Source of the DNA: Branchiostoma floridae
Lineage: Eukaryota > Chordata > Leptocardii > Amphioxiformes > Branchiostomatidae
Direction: 5' to 3'
NCBI RefSeq assembly: GCF_000003815.2
Contig: NC_049980.1
Span: 15,077,412-15,141,411 of the forward strand
Length of the DNA: 64,000 bases
Position numbers and translations under genes: made by a program. This document shows, one piece after another, positions 25,421 through 35,727 of this stretch; the first letter of the stretch is position 1, and the number at the start of each line of letters is the position of its first letter. The notes beneath the pieces are model-generated. The model saw only the letters and a program-made list of their open reading frames with translations, did no database searches and was not told the DNA's origin.

Positions 25421-25795
25421 AATTCAGAAAGCCATATGGATGTCATCTTCTGTAGACTACGGGCCAAATCTAAAGAGGGAGCTCGATAAAACAGAACAAA
25501 ATGCGTGATTTTACAATTTGTTCAAAATAGTCCAGCCATACACGATGTAGGAAGACCAGTAGTGACAAAACATGATGTTACAGCCACAAAATCTCTTGTT
25601 GGTGCATTCAGGAAGTGCATAAAGTGAAAACTAGTGCGGCAGCTCAGTATCATTTACTAACCGCGCTGGTATCACTTCTACAACTTCAGGCCATTACGTG
25701 TCCTACTTTCCTGTTTTCGGTATTATTATTTTTTTCGAAATCAGGATAAAAACGTAGATATAATCCATGAAGTCTACTTGCTGTGGCCCAAAGAA
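25421..25795. mobile_element. Probable family 2 element, degraded
   Basis: The left side has CCATATGGATGTCATCTTCTG. The right side, AATCCATGAAGTCTACTTGCTGTGGCC, reads backwards close to the 62.6-kb left terminus (GGCCACAGCAAGTAGATTTT ATGGAT). No coding capacity. The boundaries are uncertain. Confidence 0.4.
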
Positions 25796-26169
25796 GCAAT
25801 TTCTGCGCCTGTCACCAGCTGATTAACCTTACACGGAACAGATGGGTCTGCACACTCTTCAGCTTCAAGCTTGCACCACACGCGGAGCTTTCCCTCAATA
25901 TTTGTCTCCTGTTACCATGGCTACAGTACAAGGATTTAATCAAGTTTTCCTTCATATGTTTAGAAACATTAGAACGGGATGGCGGCAATTTGTACTCCAC
26001 TTGTCGATCACTTTTCTGTCATCATTTACCACAGTGTGCCGATGCAGGTACAGAGAAACGGCTGACTGAAATTGAGGTGCCTGGGATGTTTCTTCAGAAA
26101 ATCATCCACATACAGGGTACTGTGCGTAGGTGATTCGAAGCACAAGGAAGAATTGGAGACGAAAGCGAG

Positions 26170-27978
26170 ATGGGCTTCGGGATGGAGAAACACCTTCGCA
26201 GTTTTGCCTCCAGCGTGTTCCTGGTGGCTGTGTTGGTGGGTGTGATGACCGTGGCTACAGGAGGCAGCGTGGCGGAACGGGTGGTTCTGACTGCGGACAA
26301 CTTACACCGACTACGGATTCCGGGACATGGGATAAGGCGCCTGGTCTTCCATCGACAAGACATCGTGGACATCGAGGTCGGCACGTTCAACACGTGGTTT
26401 ACAGTCTACAAACTCGACATGTCGATGAACAAACTGACAAACCTTAGACCTGGTGTTTTCAAAGGGCTACCGTTTTTGGTGAGTTTATTCCTTCAGAACA
26501 ATCTTTTGACTGCCGTGAATTCGGAAGTATATTTCCATATCACATCACTCCAAGTACTGTCTTTAAATAAAAATAGAATTTCACAAGTATCAGAGAATGC
26601 CTTTATTGGGCTTCCGAAACTGAAAGTTCTTGATATTTCTTACAATCGGCTTAAGACGTTTCCCCTCGGGGCTGTGTCGAACATTGATAGCCTGATGCTG
26701 AGGTCAGTAAAACTGAACATGAATGGAATCAGCACTATTCCAACAGAACTGCCAAGGATACATAGCAAAGCAAGGTATCAATTAGCGGGAAATCCTCTCC
26801 GATGTGACGACAACCTGTACCTACTACAGGACGCCGTAACTGTAGTGGACATCAACAACACACGGTACACCCAGTTCCAACAGTGCCAGGTGTATAGAGG
26901 ATGTTATAAGTGTACACAGGGTGGATTCTATCATCAGCAATGGTGCAAGCAGCTCACAAAGAACCCTATCATTGAGTCTCCACTAACGATCTTCTATGAG
27001 GAAGGGACTGATGTCAATCTCCCTTCAAGTGGGATCAGACACGGAACTCGGTCGCGGTGGTTAACGCCGCGAGTAAACACGTTAGTACGTGATGAAGGGC
27101 TGTTCTCAGTGATAGCGAACATGTCCGGTACCCAGGGCGGGGTCTACCGCCAGCAGACCCGTATCAGGGACTGGGCACTAGGACTCGGCAACATCCAGTA
27201 TCATCATTGGGTCGACACTCTCCTTTGTACAAAATCGCCCTCGGCAACTTTTAATCCTACTATGAATGCCGTGGCCAAGACGACGCAGAATTACGAGTTT
27301 TCGACGTTGACCCCCGACTTGCCTCAGTCTGCAAATCTGACAGAAGGTGTCCGAGTTATCTATAGAATATACAGATACTTTGTGGAGCACATAACCACCA
27401 ACTCCGTGTCAGTGCACTGGATGCGCAAAATGGAACCCTCCTGCCCGGATTCTTTTTTGGAGGTCAGGATTACGTCTGACGAGCTACAACAACAGCATGT
27501 GATTTCGGCGGGAGTGGACATCTACAATGCGACTAGTCTTAAGCCTTCGACTATGTACAAAATCTGTGCTGTATCTTTCTTTTCGAGAAGCTGCTCGGAA
27601 ATGAAGAAGGAAAACGACTTAGGGTGTACAACGTTCAGGACAAATGATCCTTACAAGCCAAGCCAGAGTAGCACGGAATACAGCGGTTACGTAATTATAA
27701 CCGTAGCTGTGTTGTCATCTCTGGCGGTAGTTGGACTTGTTTGCCGGTACTGTACATGTAGGAAGATTCATTCGGTGGGCAAGTGTTGTCAATTGTTGTT
27801 GCGTCCCGATGACGCTACAGAAAGAGGTGTGTACTCTGTGTCTGATCTGGTATCTGTTTACCATGTCTATGCCACCATTCCTGACCATTTGGTGAGTCCC
27901 TCCCCTCCAGCGCCACTAGACCCTTTCGTCAACCATGATTATTGCACAATCCCTGATGACGTCGCCAGTCTACAGTAA
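26170..27978 (+). CDS. LRR / Ig-like / FN3-like type I membrane protein, single exon
   Basis: 602 residues from an ATG after a purine-rich leader. Residues 1-35 are a signal peptide. About 75-200 hold four to five leucine-rich repeats with LxxLxLxxN-type cores (for example LQVLSLNKNRI, LKVLDISYNRL). About 205-260 is a cysteine-bearing C-cap (GNPLRC, then Cys239, 245, 248, 259). About 278-330 follows the layout of an Ig domain (G-x-x-V-x-L-P, a core Trp, then G-G-V-Y) but lacks both canonical cysteines. About 405-492 resembles FN3. A transmembrane span lies at about 506-527, then a 75-residue tail with YATIPD (567-572) and YCTIPD (591-596). LRR-Ig-FN3 surface proteins (the LRFN/LRIT/AMIGO type in vertebrates) act in cell adhesion and recognition; no one-to-one orthologue can be named. 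Y-x-x-I motifs could bind SH2 domains or endocytic adaptors (inference). The gene is intronless in its coding part. Confidence 0.9.
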   Translation: MGFGMEKHLRSFASSVFLVAVLVGVMTVATGGSVAERVVLTADNLHRLRIPGHGIRRLVFHRQDIVDIEVGTFNTWFTVYKLDMSMNKLTNLRPGVFKGLPFLVSLFLQNNLLTAVNSEVYFHITSLQVLSLNKNRISQVSENAFIGLPKLKVLDISYNRLKTFPLGAVSNIDSLMLRSVKLNMNGISTIPTELPRIHSKARYQLAGNPLRCDDNLYLLQDAVTVVDINNTRYTQFQQCQVYRGCYKCTQGGFYHQQWCKQLTKNPIIESPLTIFYEEGTDVNLPSSGIRHGTRSRWLTPRVNTLVRDEGLFSVIANMSGTQGGVYRQQTRIRDWALGLGNIQYHHWVDTLLCTKSPSATFNPTMNAVAKTTQNYEFSTLTPDLPQSANLTEGVRVIYRIYRYFVEHITTNSVSVHWMRKMEPSCPDSFLEVRITSDELQQQHVISAGVDIYNATSLKPSTMYKICAVSFFSRSCSEMKKENDLGCTTFRTNDPYKPSQSSTEYSGYVIITVAVLSSLAVVGLVCRYCTCRKIHSVGKCCQLLLRPDDATERGVYSVSDLVSVYHVYATIPDHLVSPSPPAPLDPFVNHDYCTIPDDVASLQ

Positions 27979-28000
27979 CCCCCAGCGTGAACGTGAAGAC

Positions 28001-28006
28001 AATAAA
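28001..28006 (+). terminator. Polyadenylation signal of the LRR gene
   Basis: AATAAA lies 22 bp after the TAA stop of the LRR gene. If used, the 3' untranslated region would be very short. Confidence 0.5.
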
Positions 28007-29110
28007 AGTCACACCGGTTACACGTGGCATATTAAATGAGATGGGACTTCAATTCCATTAGCAGAGACATAGTGAATAACAATGAGGTTCTTTGCAACAG
28101 GCGTTACAACAGTGGACGTTTCTATGACTATTCATCACCTGTCTCGGAGCAATTATTACCGACTGTACTTCGAACTGCAGCTAGGTGTCGCTGCTGAAGT
28201 ATGAACAGTTGAGGTCCCTTGAACTATGACTGTACTGAATCTACATCACCCCACCGCCGTCATCACTATTCATGGCTGGAAAGGATATTCAACATTGTGC
28301 TGACATTATATGCACGGATGAGCTCGAGAGACATGCAGCGTCCGACAAACCCAAAACATCCATGCAGCTGACACTTACCCCACTCCCACCCATGTCCCGG
28401 AAAGAATAGTGAGATAGACATACTGCACGGATAGCATTTCTGCATGGATACTCAATTCAAAAATGGAAAAGGAACGATATGAACAAATTATCACAATGTA
28501 CATGTATGAGAAGAGGTAACGTGCGGGAATTAATCATAACGTTGCATGTATGGAGACCTGGTGAGACAAAATTACATATGCACTACAACATGCGCTGACA
28601 AGAGACTTGATTCGTTTTCAAAATTCAAAGATGTAAGGTTTTATGCTTAGGATATGTCAAGTATGCTAGAAGACTTGATCCTACGGAGTTACCTGTTAGT
28701 CCAACTGCTGCCTTATGGATCCATGTAAATAGACGTGCCACTGCACATTCTAGCAAAAGCCTCTTGGAGCTGCCCGATGGCACACAAAGTTTTGCCAGCA
28801 CGCTAAGTTCTACGGCGTGTCTGCGTACTCCAAAATTCGTCGGATTCCCTACAAGTTCGTACGGAGGCGGTACTAACCACTTACGGATCCCAAAAGATTG
28901 CCCACCTTTTGGCACGTAGACAGCATGTATTTGCATGTGCGGCGGGTTGTGCCCTTAGCTTTAATGACACATTGTGCAATCATCAATTTTCCATCAGTTT
29001 CTTCACTACTGAAATTCAGAAGGCGTGGTGATCTTGCATTTCTTTTCAATTATTGTAGCTTTCAGGTGAATAACATATTTAACTGTTACATACTAATGTA
29101 TATGTACCAT
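28007..29110. other. Intergenic, no gene seen
   Basis: A 103-codon minus-strand frame starting with ATG at 28936 contains a possible GTAACT donor but no recognisable domain. Nothing else was seen. Confidence 0.4.
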
Positions 29111-29158
29111 CAGCATGAGGATGGGACTAGGTAAGGTAAGATAAGGTAAGGTAAGGTA
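29111..29158 (+). repeat. GGTAA microsatellite with shared leader
   Basis: GCATGAGGATGGGACTAGG leads into AAGGT/GGTAA pentamers. The same leader, GCATGAGGATTGAACTAGG, precedes the pentamers at 32726-32760, so the leader and array travel together as one dispersed repeat. Confidence 0.7.
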
Positions 29159-31440
29159 CCATAAATTTTAAATTGTTTGATTTAGTTTCTACGTCTTATG
29201 GCTTGGCAAGTTTGGCAGATGATATCAAATTGCCCACTATTTGATGTTTTAAAACCTTCGTTTCAATAAAATGAAGTGTTGTTGCATTGATGTAAGTGCA
29301 AGTGCAGTCTCTGGGTTGTTGGTCTTGAAAGATAGATCAGAAAACTAAGACAGGAGTCGGGAGTTGCAGTGTACTCATCTAGCAGTGTCATGTGTTCAGG
29401 TAACGATCTACCAATGGCTCTAGATCTCTTGCTTTTATTTTCTGGTCTGACTAAAATGTATCAACACATGCCTGCCCTATAGAACATCATTTCGACATTC
29501 CACTGTTGTTCATTTTGACTAGGCAGGGGCTATTGACATTTTATTAACAGTTGCCGGGCCTCCCAAATGTACCGTTTAAGCGTTTTCGGGATCCCCCATA
29601 CAGACTCTCTTCTAGTGTGTACCAAAGGAACTACGTCATGATATGTGGACTGGCTGCCTTTTGATTTATATTCCAGTCGATCCGACACTTTACTATTGGA
29701 ACACGTTTTACACAGACCAAAGATAGCCGTGTGAAAGATTTGTGGCTGGGAAAATACTGTCCCTTTAACTTCATATGGAATATTTCCTAACGTGCATTTG
29801 ATCTTCTGTTTCCAATAAAGTCCCACTGGTAACTGAATACCGAAGTCGCTTATCCAGAGACCAGGTTGTTTTCGTCCCCCTGTAGATACTGGTCACTAAC
29901 GTTTGTTTAGTCAACTGTTGACGTGAAACTGTGAATGGCGGATTCGTGCCACAGTTGACAAGGAGCAGAGTGTTGGGTAGACCGAGCGCCCGCGGTAATT
30001 CAGGTGTTTACCTTCTATTCCAAGGAGAGAAAACAAATGTAAATATTTCTGGATCACTTTTCTTCATTCATCTTTCCACGGGAGACAACTGTTTTCATTT
30101 CACACATTCTCTGGAAAAGTAGGATAACAGCTGAGACTACCTCAGATAAGGACGCGATGATAGCCTTGATAAGGATCACCTAGTATAAATTTCAATGTGA
30201 TGCACTCCAGGTCGTGCTGATGACGGTAACCTAGACTCCAAGACACTGACATTTCTGCCCTGCATGGCTTTTTGGGTATTGTGCTATTATGGGTTTGTTT
30301 GTTTCGCATAAACGACAAACCGCCTTAAAGCACAACATTTATGAAGCTATGTAAGATCAGGGCCCAGCCGCCCAGGCCACCTGACGCTCATTTAGGTATT
30401 GTGTTTATTTCGTGGAGAAAATACTGCTAGGACATTGTCTATTCGCGACCTTGATTTGAGAAAAAGGGATATCTATCGGCCTAACTTAATAGCCTTCAAT
30501 ACCAAGTCTCTGGCTTGTGTCTAGTTTATTTTACGGACACCATTAGCGTAGTCTTCCATCAGGCGCTGAAGAGAAGGTCAAGCGGCCGTTCTGATTACAG
30601 TTTGCACAGAGAATTCCGACTAACCACCGCAATGGCACTATTGGTGTCCCTGTCACAGTAAAACTGTTTGCCTTGATTCCATAACGGGAACTTCTCGGTC
30701 GGCTATGTGTCATGGCTCCTGTCAGGACCGTTTCCTCCTGTACACTGTTGATTTAGGACAAACAACCTCATCTAAAGCTACACCGAGATAGTGCACCAGA
30801 CGGAGAGATAATTAGATCGTAACAGACTTCATCACATATCTATTAAGACTAGGAGGAGCTCCTTCTGCGACAAATATCCTTGAGTAAGATGCTCAGTATC
30901 GCCAGACTGCTGAAGAGCCATGAGTGAGAGATGGGGAGAATTATGGCGATTCTGACACAGTGGAGGGAGTGTGTCCTGTTTCTGTCAAGTGTGTGAGGGG
31001 TTGCACCCTAGTCGTGCTGGTGTGTGAGCATCACAACGTCCCTGGGGCTACGCCGGACTGCAGGACCAGCACACGCGCCACACATTTTCTTCTGTTTCCC
31101 GAGCGGAAAGCAAGGTAAGTAGTGGGCGTTACTCTCAACGTTTTAAACTTAAAATTTGTCTGGACCAAAGTAAATCTGTTTGCTTGTGTCTAAAGATCGA
31201 CGAATGATAGGTGCGCAAAGATTTACCCGTGAATGTTTCGTAGCGAGTGTTGACTACTAATCCGGCCTGGAAGGGAAGATATAGTTGGGCCTGGCTGTTA
31301 CAGATGCACCGAGAAAACGGGAAACATGAAGGACGTACCCAGTACAGTTTTTAAAGTGATTGTCATTTCGACGATTTGCAACAGCTTACTCATTGCGATC
31401 ATGAGGCATGCCTCTGCAATTGTCACCAAACCGACAGGGG
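29159..31440. other. Intergenic, no gene seen
   Basis: A 98-codon minus-strand frame at 29530-29826 opens on GTG. A frame at 30924-31118 ends at a good donor-like AAG|GTAAGT near 31111. Neither has a recognisable product. Confidence 0.4.
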
Positions 31441-31444
31441 GATG

Positions 31445-31470
31445 AACATTCCGGAACATTCCAACATTCC
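31445..31470 (+). promoter_or_regulatory. Three CATTCC (TEAD/MCAT-type) motifs in a row
   Basis: AACATTCC, GAACATTCC and AACATTCC occur within 26 bp. CATTCC is the known core of TEAD (MCAT) binding sites. No gene is assigned nearby, so an enhancer role is only a suggestion. Confidence 0.3.
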
Positions 31471-32562
31471 CACGGCGCGTATGGGATCAGGTGGACGACT
31501 TCACATGTCAACTCCAGTATATCACCATTACAAAGGCTGGTGTCGGCTTAATTATTAATCTCCAAGCAGAGGTTTGGCTCTGCAGCTAGTTTCTTTTCGA
31601 CGTCTTTCAGGCGTTTCTGTCAGACTTGGCTGGTGGACGAAAAGAAAACCTGACAAGACAGAAAGCCCGACAAAATGACCTACAAAGTTGTCGAACACAG
31701 TTCAGAGCCTACTCTCTGTTTGGAGAGTAACGTTAAAGTTTGACCGACCAACAAACAAACAAACAAACAAACAGAAAACAAGAAGAACACGAACAGGAGC
31801 AACGACAAATATCTGTCGTCTTTTTTTGCCCTGGTATATGATGGTCCCTACACAGTTCTACTTTTTATGTCCCAAATCGACATGTAGGCCAAATTCTTGT
31901 CCATGAGCCGCTGGGAACCCTTTGTGGCTAAACAGATCATCGGTCGACGTGCAAATGACGGGGTCATACCACTCCTTACGATGTGACATGCCCTTTTACT
32001 GGTTCATTCAAAGACGGGGATGCGCCAGGTGCCATATATCAAACAGGAGGAACTGTTTTTAATCATAAATGATGAAAATTTCAAACTTGTGACATTTGTA
32101 AGTTAGTTGAAGTTGTATATCACCATGCATAAATTATGTAAATGTTATCACCCCCATACATACAGGTATGAGGTTACCGAACTGTAGTTTCCCCCTGCAT
32201 CTGACTATTTCTTTACTAACACACAAAAACCAACTTAATCAGACATAAACACAATCCGGTCTCTGGTCGAACCTTACATCTGTTTGGAGATCAGTGGGAG
32301 CTACATGTACAGTATAATGAATTGGGGGAAGGGCAGCCTAGATTGAAGCTGTTTGCCCTTGCTCTCAGAAGGACCTATGAATGGTTAATAATGGGCTTCT
32401 AAACCAACGTATAAACCCTGCTATTGTATACTCAAGGAGACTGGGCGAAATTTATTCCTTCAATTATTCATTTAATGTCCATCTATTATTCCTAGTGTCC
32501 CGCCTTTTAGCAATTGAACTGCTACGTGCTAAATGTTAGGAAGAAATGAGCAGCGAAACTAG
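31471..32562. other. Intergenic, no gene seen
   Basis: Contains an ACAA microsatellite at about 31750-31772. No exon was recognised. Confidence 0.45.
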
Positions 32563-32852
32563 ATGATGCGACCGCGCTGCGATCGCTGAGCGACCAAAGA
32601 GTTCACGGATCACTCAAGGAATGAATGAATGAATTTTGTAGATTCATAGATAGAGAACCAATTGTTTTACGTTTAGTGTATTTTGCTGTCTTTTCAAAGC
32701 ATATTATAGAATCATAAACCATAGGCATGAGGATTGAACTAGGTAAGGTAAGGTAAGGTAAACCATACTCTACTTAAGAAAGAAAGGGTCACTCAAATCC
32801 AATTTTGGTCGCTGTACGGTCGCTCAGCGATTGTTGTCCAATGGAAAAGGGA
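32563..32852. mobile_element. MITE family 1, copy E, interrupted by GGTAA repeat
   Basis: The left side has GATCGCTGAGCGACC; the right side has GGTCGCTGTACGGTCGCTC and a degenerate terminus, CCAATGGAAAAGGGACCT. Between them lie a GAATGAATGAATG run and the 32726-32760 GGTAA repeat with its leader, which appears to have entered the MITE. Confidence 0.55.
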
Positions 32853-32854
32853 CC

Positions 32855-33054
32855 TAACGCTTGTTTACCTTTAACAACGGGGTAACCTATATACGTTGTT
32901 TTAAAAAAACAGGGTATTTGCTGACGGGTAGTGGTTTCACATTGCAAATTTGCAATATTTTCAATATTTGAAAAAAAAACAGTTCGTCGACTTGACATCT
33001 CTGAGTACCCTAACAACGGATATAGGTTACCCCGCGAAAGGTGAACAAGCGTTA
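32855..33054. mobile_element. 200-bp terminal-inverted-repeat element
   Basis: The left arm TAACGCTTGTTTACC continues to GGGGTAACCTATATACGTTGTT. The right arm read backwards gives TAACGCTTGTTCACC and GGGGTAACCTATATCCGTTGTT. Arms are about 45 bp with a 3-bp indel and a few mismatches. The outermost TA on both sides could be a TA target duplication, as in mariner-type elements. The interior is AT-rich and non-coding. Confidence 0.75.
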
Positions 33055-33879
33055 AACAAATTTGCTGTCCACGCACTTGGAACGGGTGATTCCGTACAAT
33101 ATAAGATACGTCGAGGAGTACTCACGGTACCCTTAAGGGGAGAAAATGATGAATTTAATTTTCCTTACATCTCTGCTGCAGAATAGTACATTTTACTGTA
33201 AAGCACTAACTTCAAACCATATGTGGTCAATCAAGGTCATAGCATACTTTGTTTTTAAGGCGTTACATGCGAGATCCCGGCGTGTACTTACCCCGCAAGT
33301 TCTTACACCAACATGCCCATTTGACTAATTTGTTTCTAATGGGTTTGTTGGCGGTCATCGCGGTCTGGTTTTGATCTCAGAGCAATACTGCGTGATCGCG
33401 CCAAATGGAGCGGTGTTTAGAAACACAGGAATGTTTTCATCGCTATTTCACTTAGCGCCCCAAGATCACAAGCAAACACTACCCTCAGTTTTATGGTCGA
33501 ACCACGAAACGACTTTTATGAAATAATCGTGCAAATGTATGACGACCCACAATCGGTGTCGAATCTTGAGCGTGGGCACGAAATATAAGTCTGTTGAAAC
33601 TTTGCAATCAGACGTCTGCTGTGTGCTAATGTCGACTATAGCAGGACAGAAGATTGATTCATTTGTTATTTGCTCGCTTTTAGCTGAACAAGCTTAGTTT
33701 TGTTGGTTTGTTTAGGTGTCGGCTTTAGTCGCCGTGTTATAAAGCTAGGGATCATCCATGATTATAGGAGTGTAACAGTGAGTGTATATATATGCTGGGC
33801 TTTCCCGTCGGGACTCTGTGCCTTTTTCCTTTTTTAAACCCTAGCATGTCCCAATAATGTTCTCCTGGGAAAGATACTT
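33055..33879. other. Intergenic, no gene seen
   Basis: No exon, RNA gene or repeat array recognised. Confidence 0.45.
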
Positions 33880-34016
33880 AACACATATGTCCTCATTCGA
33901 CTCAGGTGAAAATTAGTACCTTGCATCGGTTATGGACGTCTTCTTGGATGGGACAGTATAGCCGGAGATCCCGTATTTGAGGAGAGTCACACCTAAAGCA
34001 AAAGCCCACCACACTT
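33880..34016 (+). mobile_element. SINE body fragment without tRNA head
   Basis: The order ATTAGTACCTTGCATCGGTTA, then GGATGGGACAGTA, then GGAGATCCCGTATTTG, then GAGTCACACC parallels the body of the SINE at 45603-45965 (AGTACCTAGCATCGGTTAGG, GGATAGGACGTTA, GGAGGTCTCGTGTTTGG, GATTACACCCC). The tRNA-like head is missing, as in 5'-truncated SINE copies. Confidence 0.6.
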
Positions 34017-34973
34017 GTCGAAAAAAAACAGGCATTTATCCGGCCGGTGTGAGTGTATCAAACTTTACAGTCCGATCATATACAGCTTCTGCCTACAGTG
34101 CAAAATTTGGTTTGTTGTGTCTAAAGGTGGTTTTTGCCGGTTAGGAAAAATAAACAAACATACAAACAAACAAGACCTTCTATCCGTTGATGACTTCATC
34201 ATTTTTACACCAGATGTAACGTGTTAGAGGAGGGAGACAGTCAGGGGAATGTATTGAGCAGGAGATGCTTAATCCACAGATGGTCGGAAGAAACATAATT
34301 GTGGAAAGGAGAAACATGCACACATCACGTCGTTACACCTCACAGTCTCATGTGGACTTAGTTTACTTAATAACTCCAAGTAAAAAATGTCTAAGCACAT
34401 CAAATAGAGAACGTGACGAACACTTATGTGATTGCCAACTTTCTCCCAGTTTTGGCAAAATAAGAATCAAGGATTCATCTTAATTATCCTCATCTAGGAA
34501 ATATATGGAAGCGATGAAAATGTAACGTACAAATTCACAGTACAACGTAACAACTTGATGGATCATTAGTAATAATGAACATTTGCGGATGCGCTCTCGG
34601 AGGTTGATTAAATATGAATACAAGTGTGAACAGAAGGGATATAGACTGCTATAGGTTTCCAACATTCATTATTGCTAGGTCTAACCTCTTGTTTAAAGGC
34701 AATGGGTACTTGTGAAATGCCCCAGGTTTCCATCATATATTACAAGTCGGCTGTGTACCTGCGGTGGAAGTTATTGTAACTTCTCAGCACCCTTCTGCAA
34801 GCGGTTTGATAGGGGCGTCTTCTTGGGTGGGAACACGTGGTTACGAAACACGTGAAAACGATTTCAGGGGGATCGCCGAAAACAAACAAACACACATAAC
34901 TATATGGAAAATTGCTAGCATTTTATATCGAACACTGAAATTAAACTATAGGGACTCATCACTCAAAATTGTC
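34017..34973. other. Intergenic, no gene seen
   Basis: Short frames only, no domain or splice context. Confidence 0.45.
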
Positions 34974-35152
34974 GGACGAACTCCGTCGACCTTGTTCACA
35001 GAATGACCCTTCTATGTAGCCTGAGTATCATCCTCCGTAGTAACCGCTGGCTCACGAAGCGAAAGTCGTGAGCCAGCGGTGACTACGGAGGATGATACTC
35101 AGGCTACCTTCTATGACCCTTGTTCTGTGAACAAGGTCGACGGAGTTCGTCC
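34974..35152. mobile_element. Outer palindromic element, split by an insertion
   Basis: The arms 34974-35003 and 35123-35152 are perfect 30-bp reverse complements (starting GGACGAACTCCGTCGACC). With the inner element and one target copy removed, the arms enclose a loop of only about 20 bp, so the original element was an 80-bp foldback. Confidence 0.8.
35017..35106. mobile_element. 90-bp palindromic MITE with 9-bp target duplication
   Basis: The arms of 41 bp pair with a single mismatch around an 8-base loop (AGCGAAAG). The termini are TAGCCTGAGTATCAT and its complement. CCTTCTATG occurs immediately on both sides (35008-35016, 35107-35115), a 9-bp target-site duplication. Duplications of 8-10 bp are typical of hAT and Mutator-like transposons, so this is probably a non-autonomous member of such a group. 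Confidence 0.85.
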
Positions 35153-35514
35153 AAACATTTAGAGGGGTATGTTAGTGTTGGATATAAAGCGTTAGCAATT
35201 TATCATGATAGATGAACTTTCAAGCTAACACATACTTAGTAACTATATCATGGCTAAAATAACGTTTTAGTTACATTGTCCCTCTTTTAGCTTTAGGTGA
35301 CGAGTTTGGATTTACGCATAGATTTACATTTGTCCCGTGTTCTTGTATTTCTTATTATGGATATCCTAATGTATGATGTTCAATATTTTATTTTCCATAC
35401 TGCACACGTGGCGGCGAGGCTGTACATGTTGTATATAACTTGATTCCCCCGTCACTTTCTATGTTTTTTGTATGTTTTTGTATGTTTTGTGAATGGGAAA
35501 ATAAAGAGACAGAT

Positions 35515-35727
35515 ATGTTTGGAGTTGCATTTGAAAACTTCACGTCACTGTTTCTGTTTACTACTGTTTTGATAACAATAAACGCCCAATCCGACATACA
35601 ATTAATTGATAACCCCAAACCATCTCCCGTACGCTCTGCGTATGTCTGCAACTATTTAGCCGGACAATCTTCCCAATACAAATACAATGTCAATTTATAC
35701 TTTAACAGTAATTCTGTTGACAAATAG
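35515..35727 (+). CDS. Possible small secreted peptide, 70 residues
   Basis: An ATG frame begins with a short polar start and a hydrophobic run (SLFLFTTVLITI) followed by a plausible signal-peptidase site after NAQS. The remainder is polar, with a single cysteine and no dibasic processing site. No homologue is recognised, and a longer in-frame extension upstream opens only on TTG. It could be chance. Weak support. Confidence 0.2.
   Translation: MFGVAFENFTSLFLFTTVLITINAQSDIQLIDNPKPSPVRSAYVCNYLAGQSSQYKYNVNLYFNSNSVDK

Noticed and set aside
28625..28936. 103-codon minus-strand ATG frame with a possible donor
   Set aside because: No domain and no partner exon; composition alone is not enough.
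30924..31118. Possible first exon ending at a GTAAGT donor
   Set aside because: The donor-like site is good, but the frame lacks an ATG in the right phase and no downstream exon could be matched.
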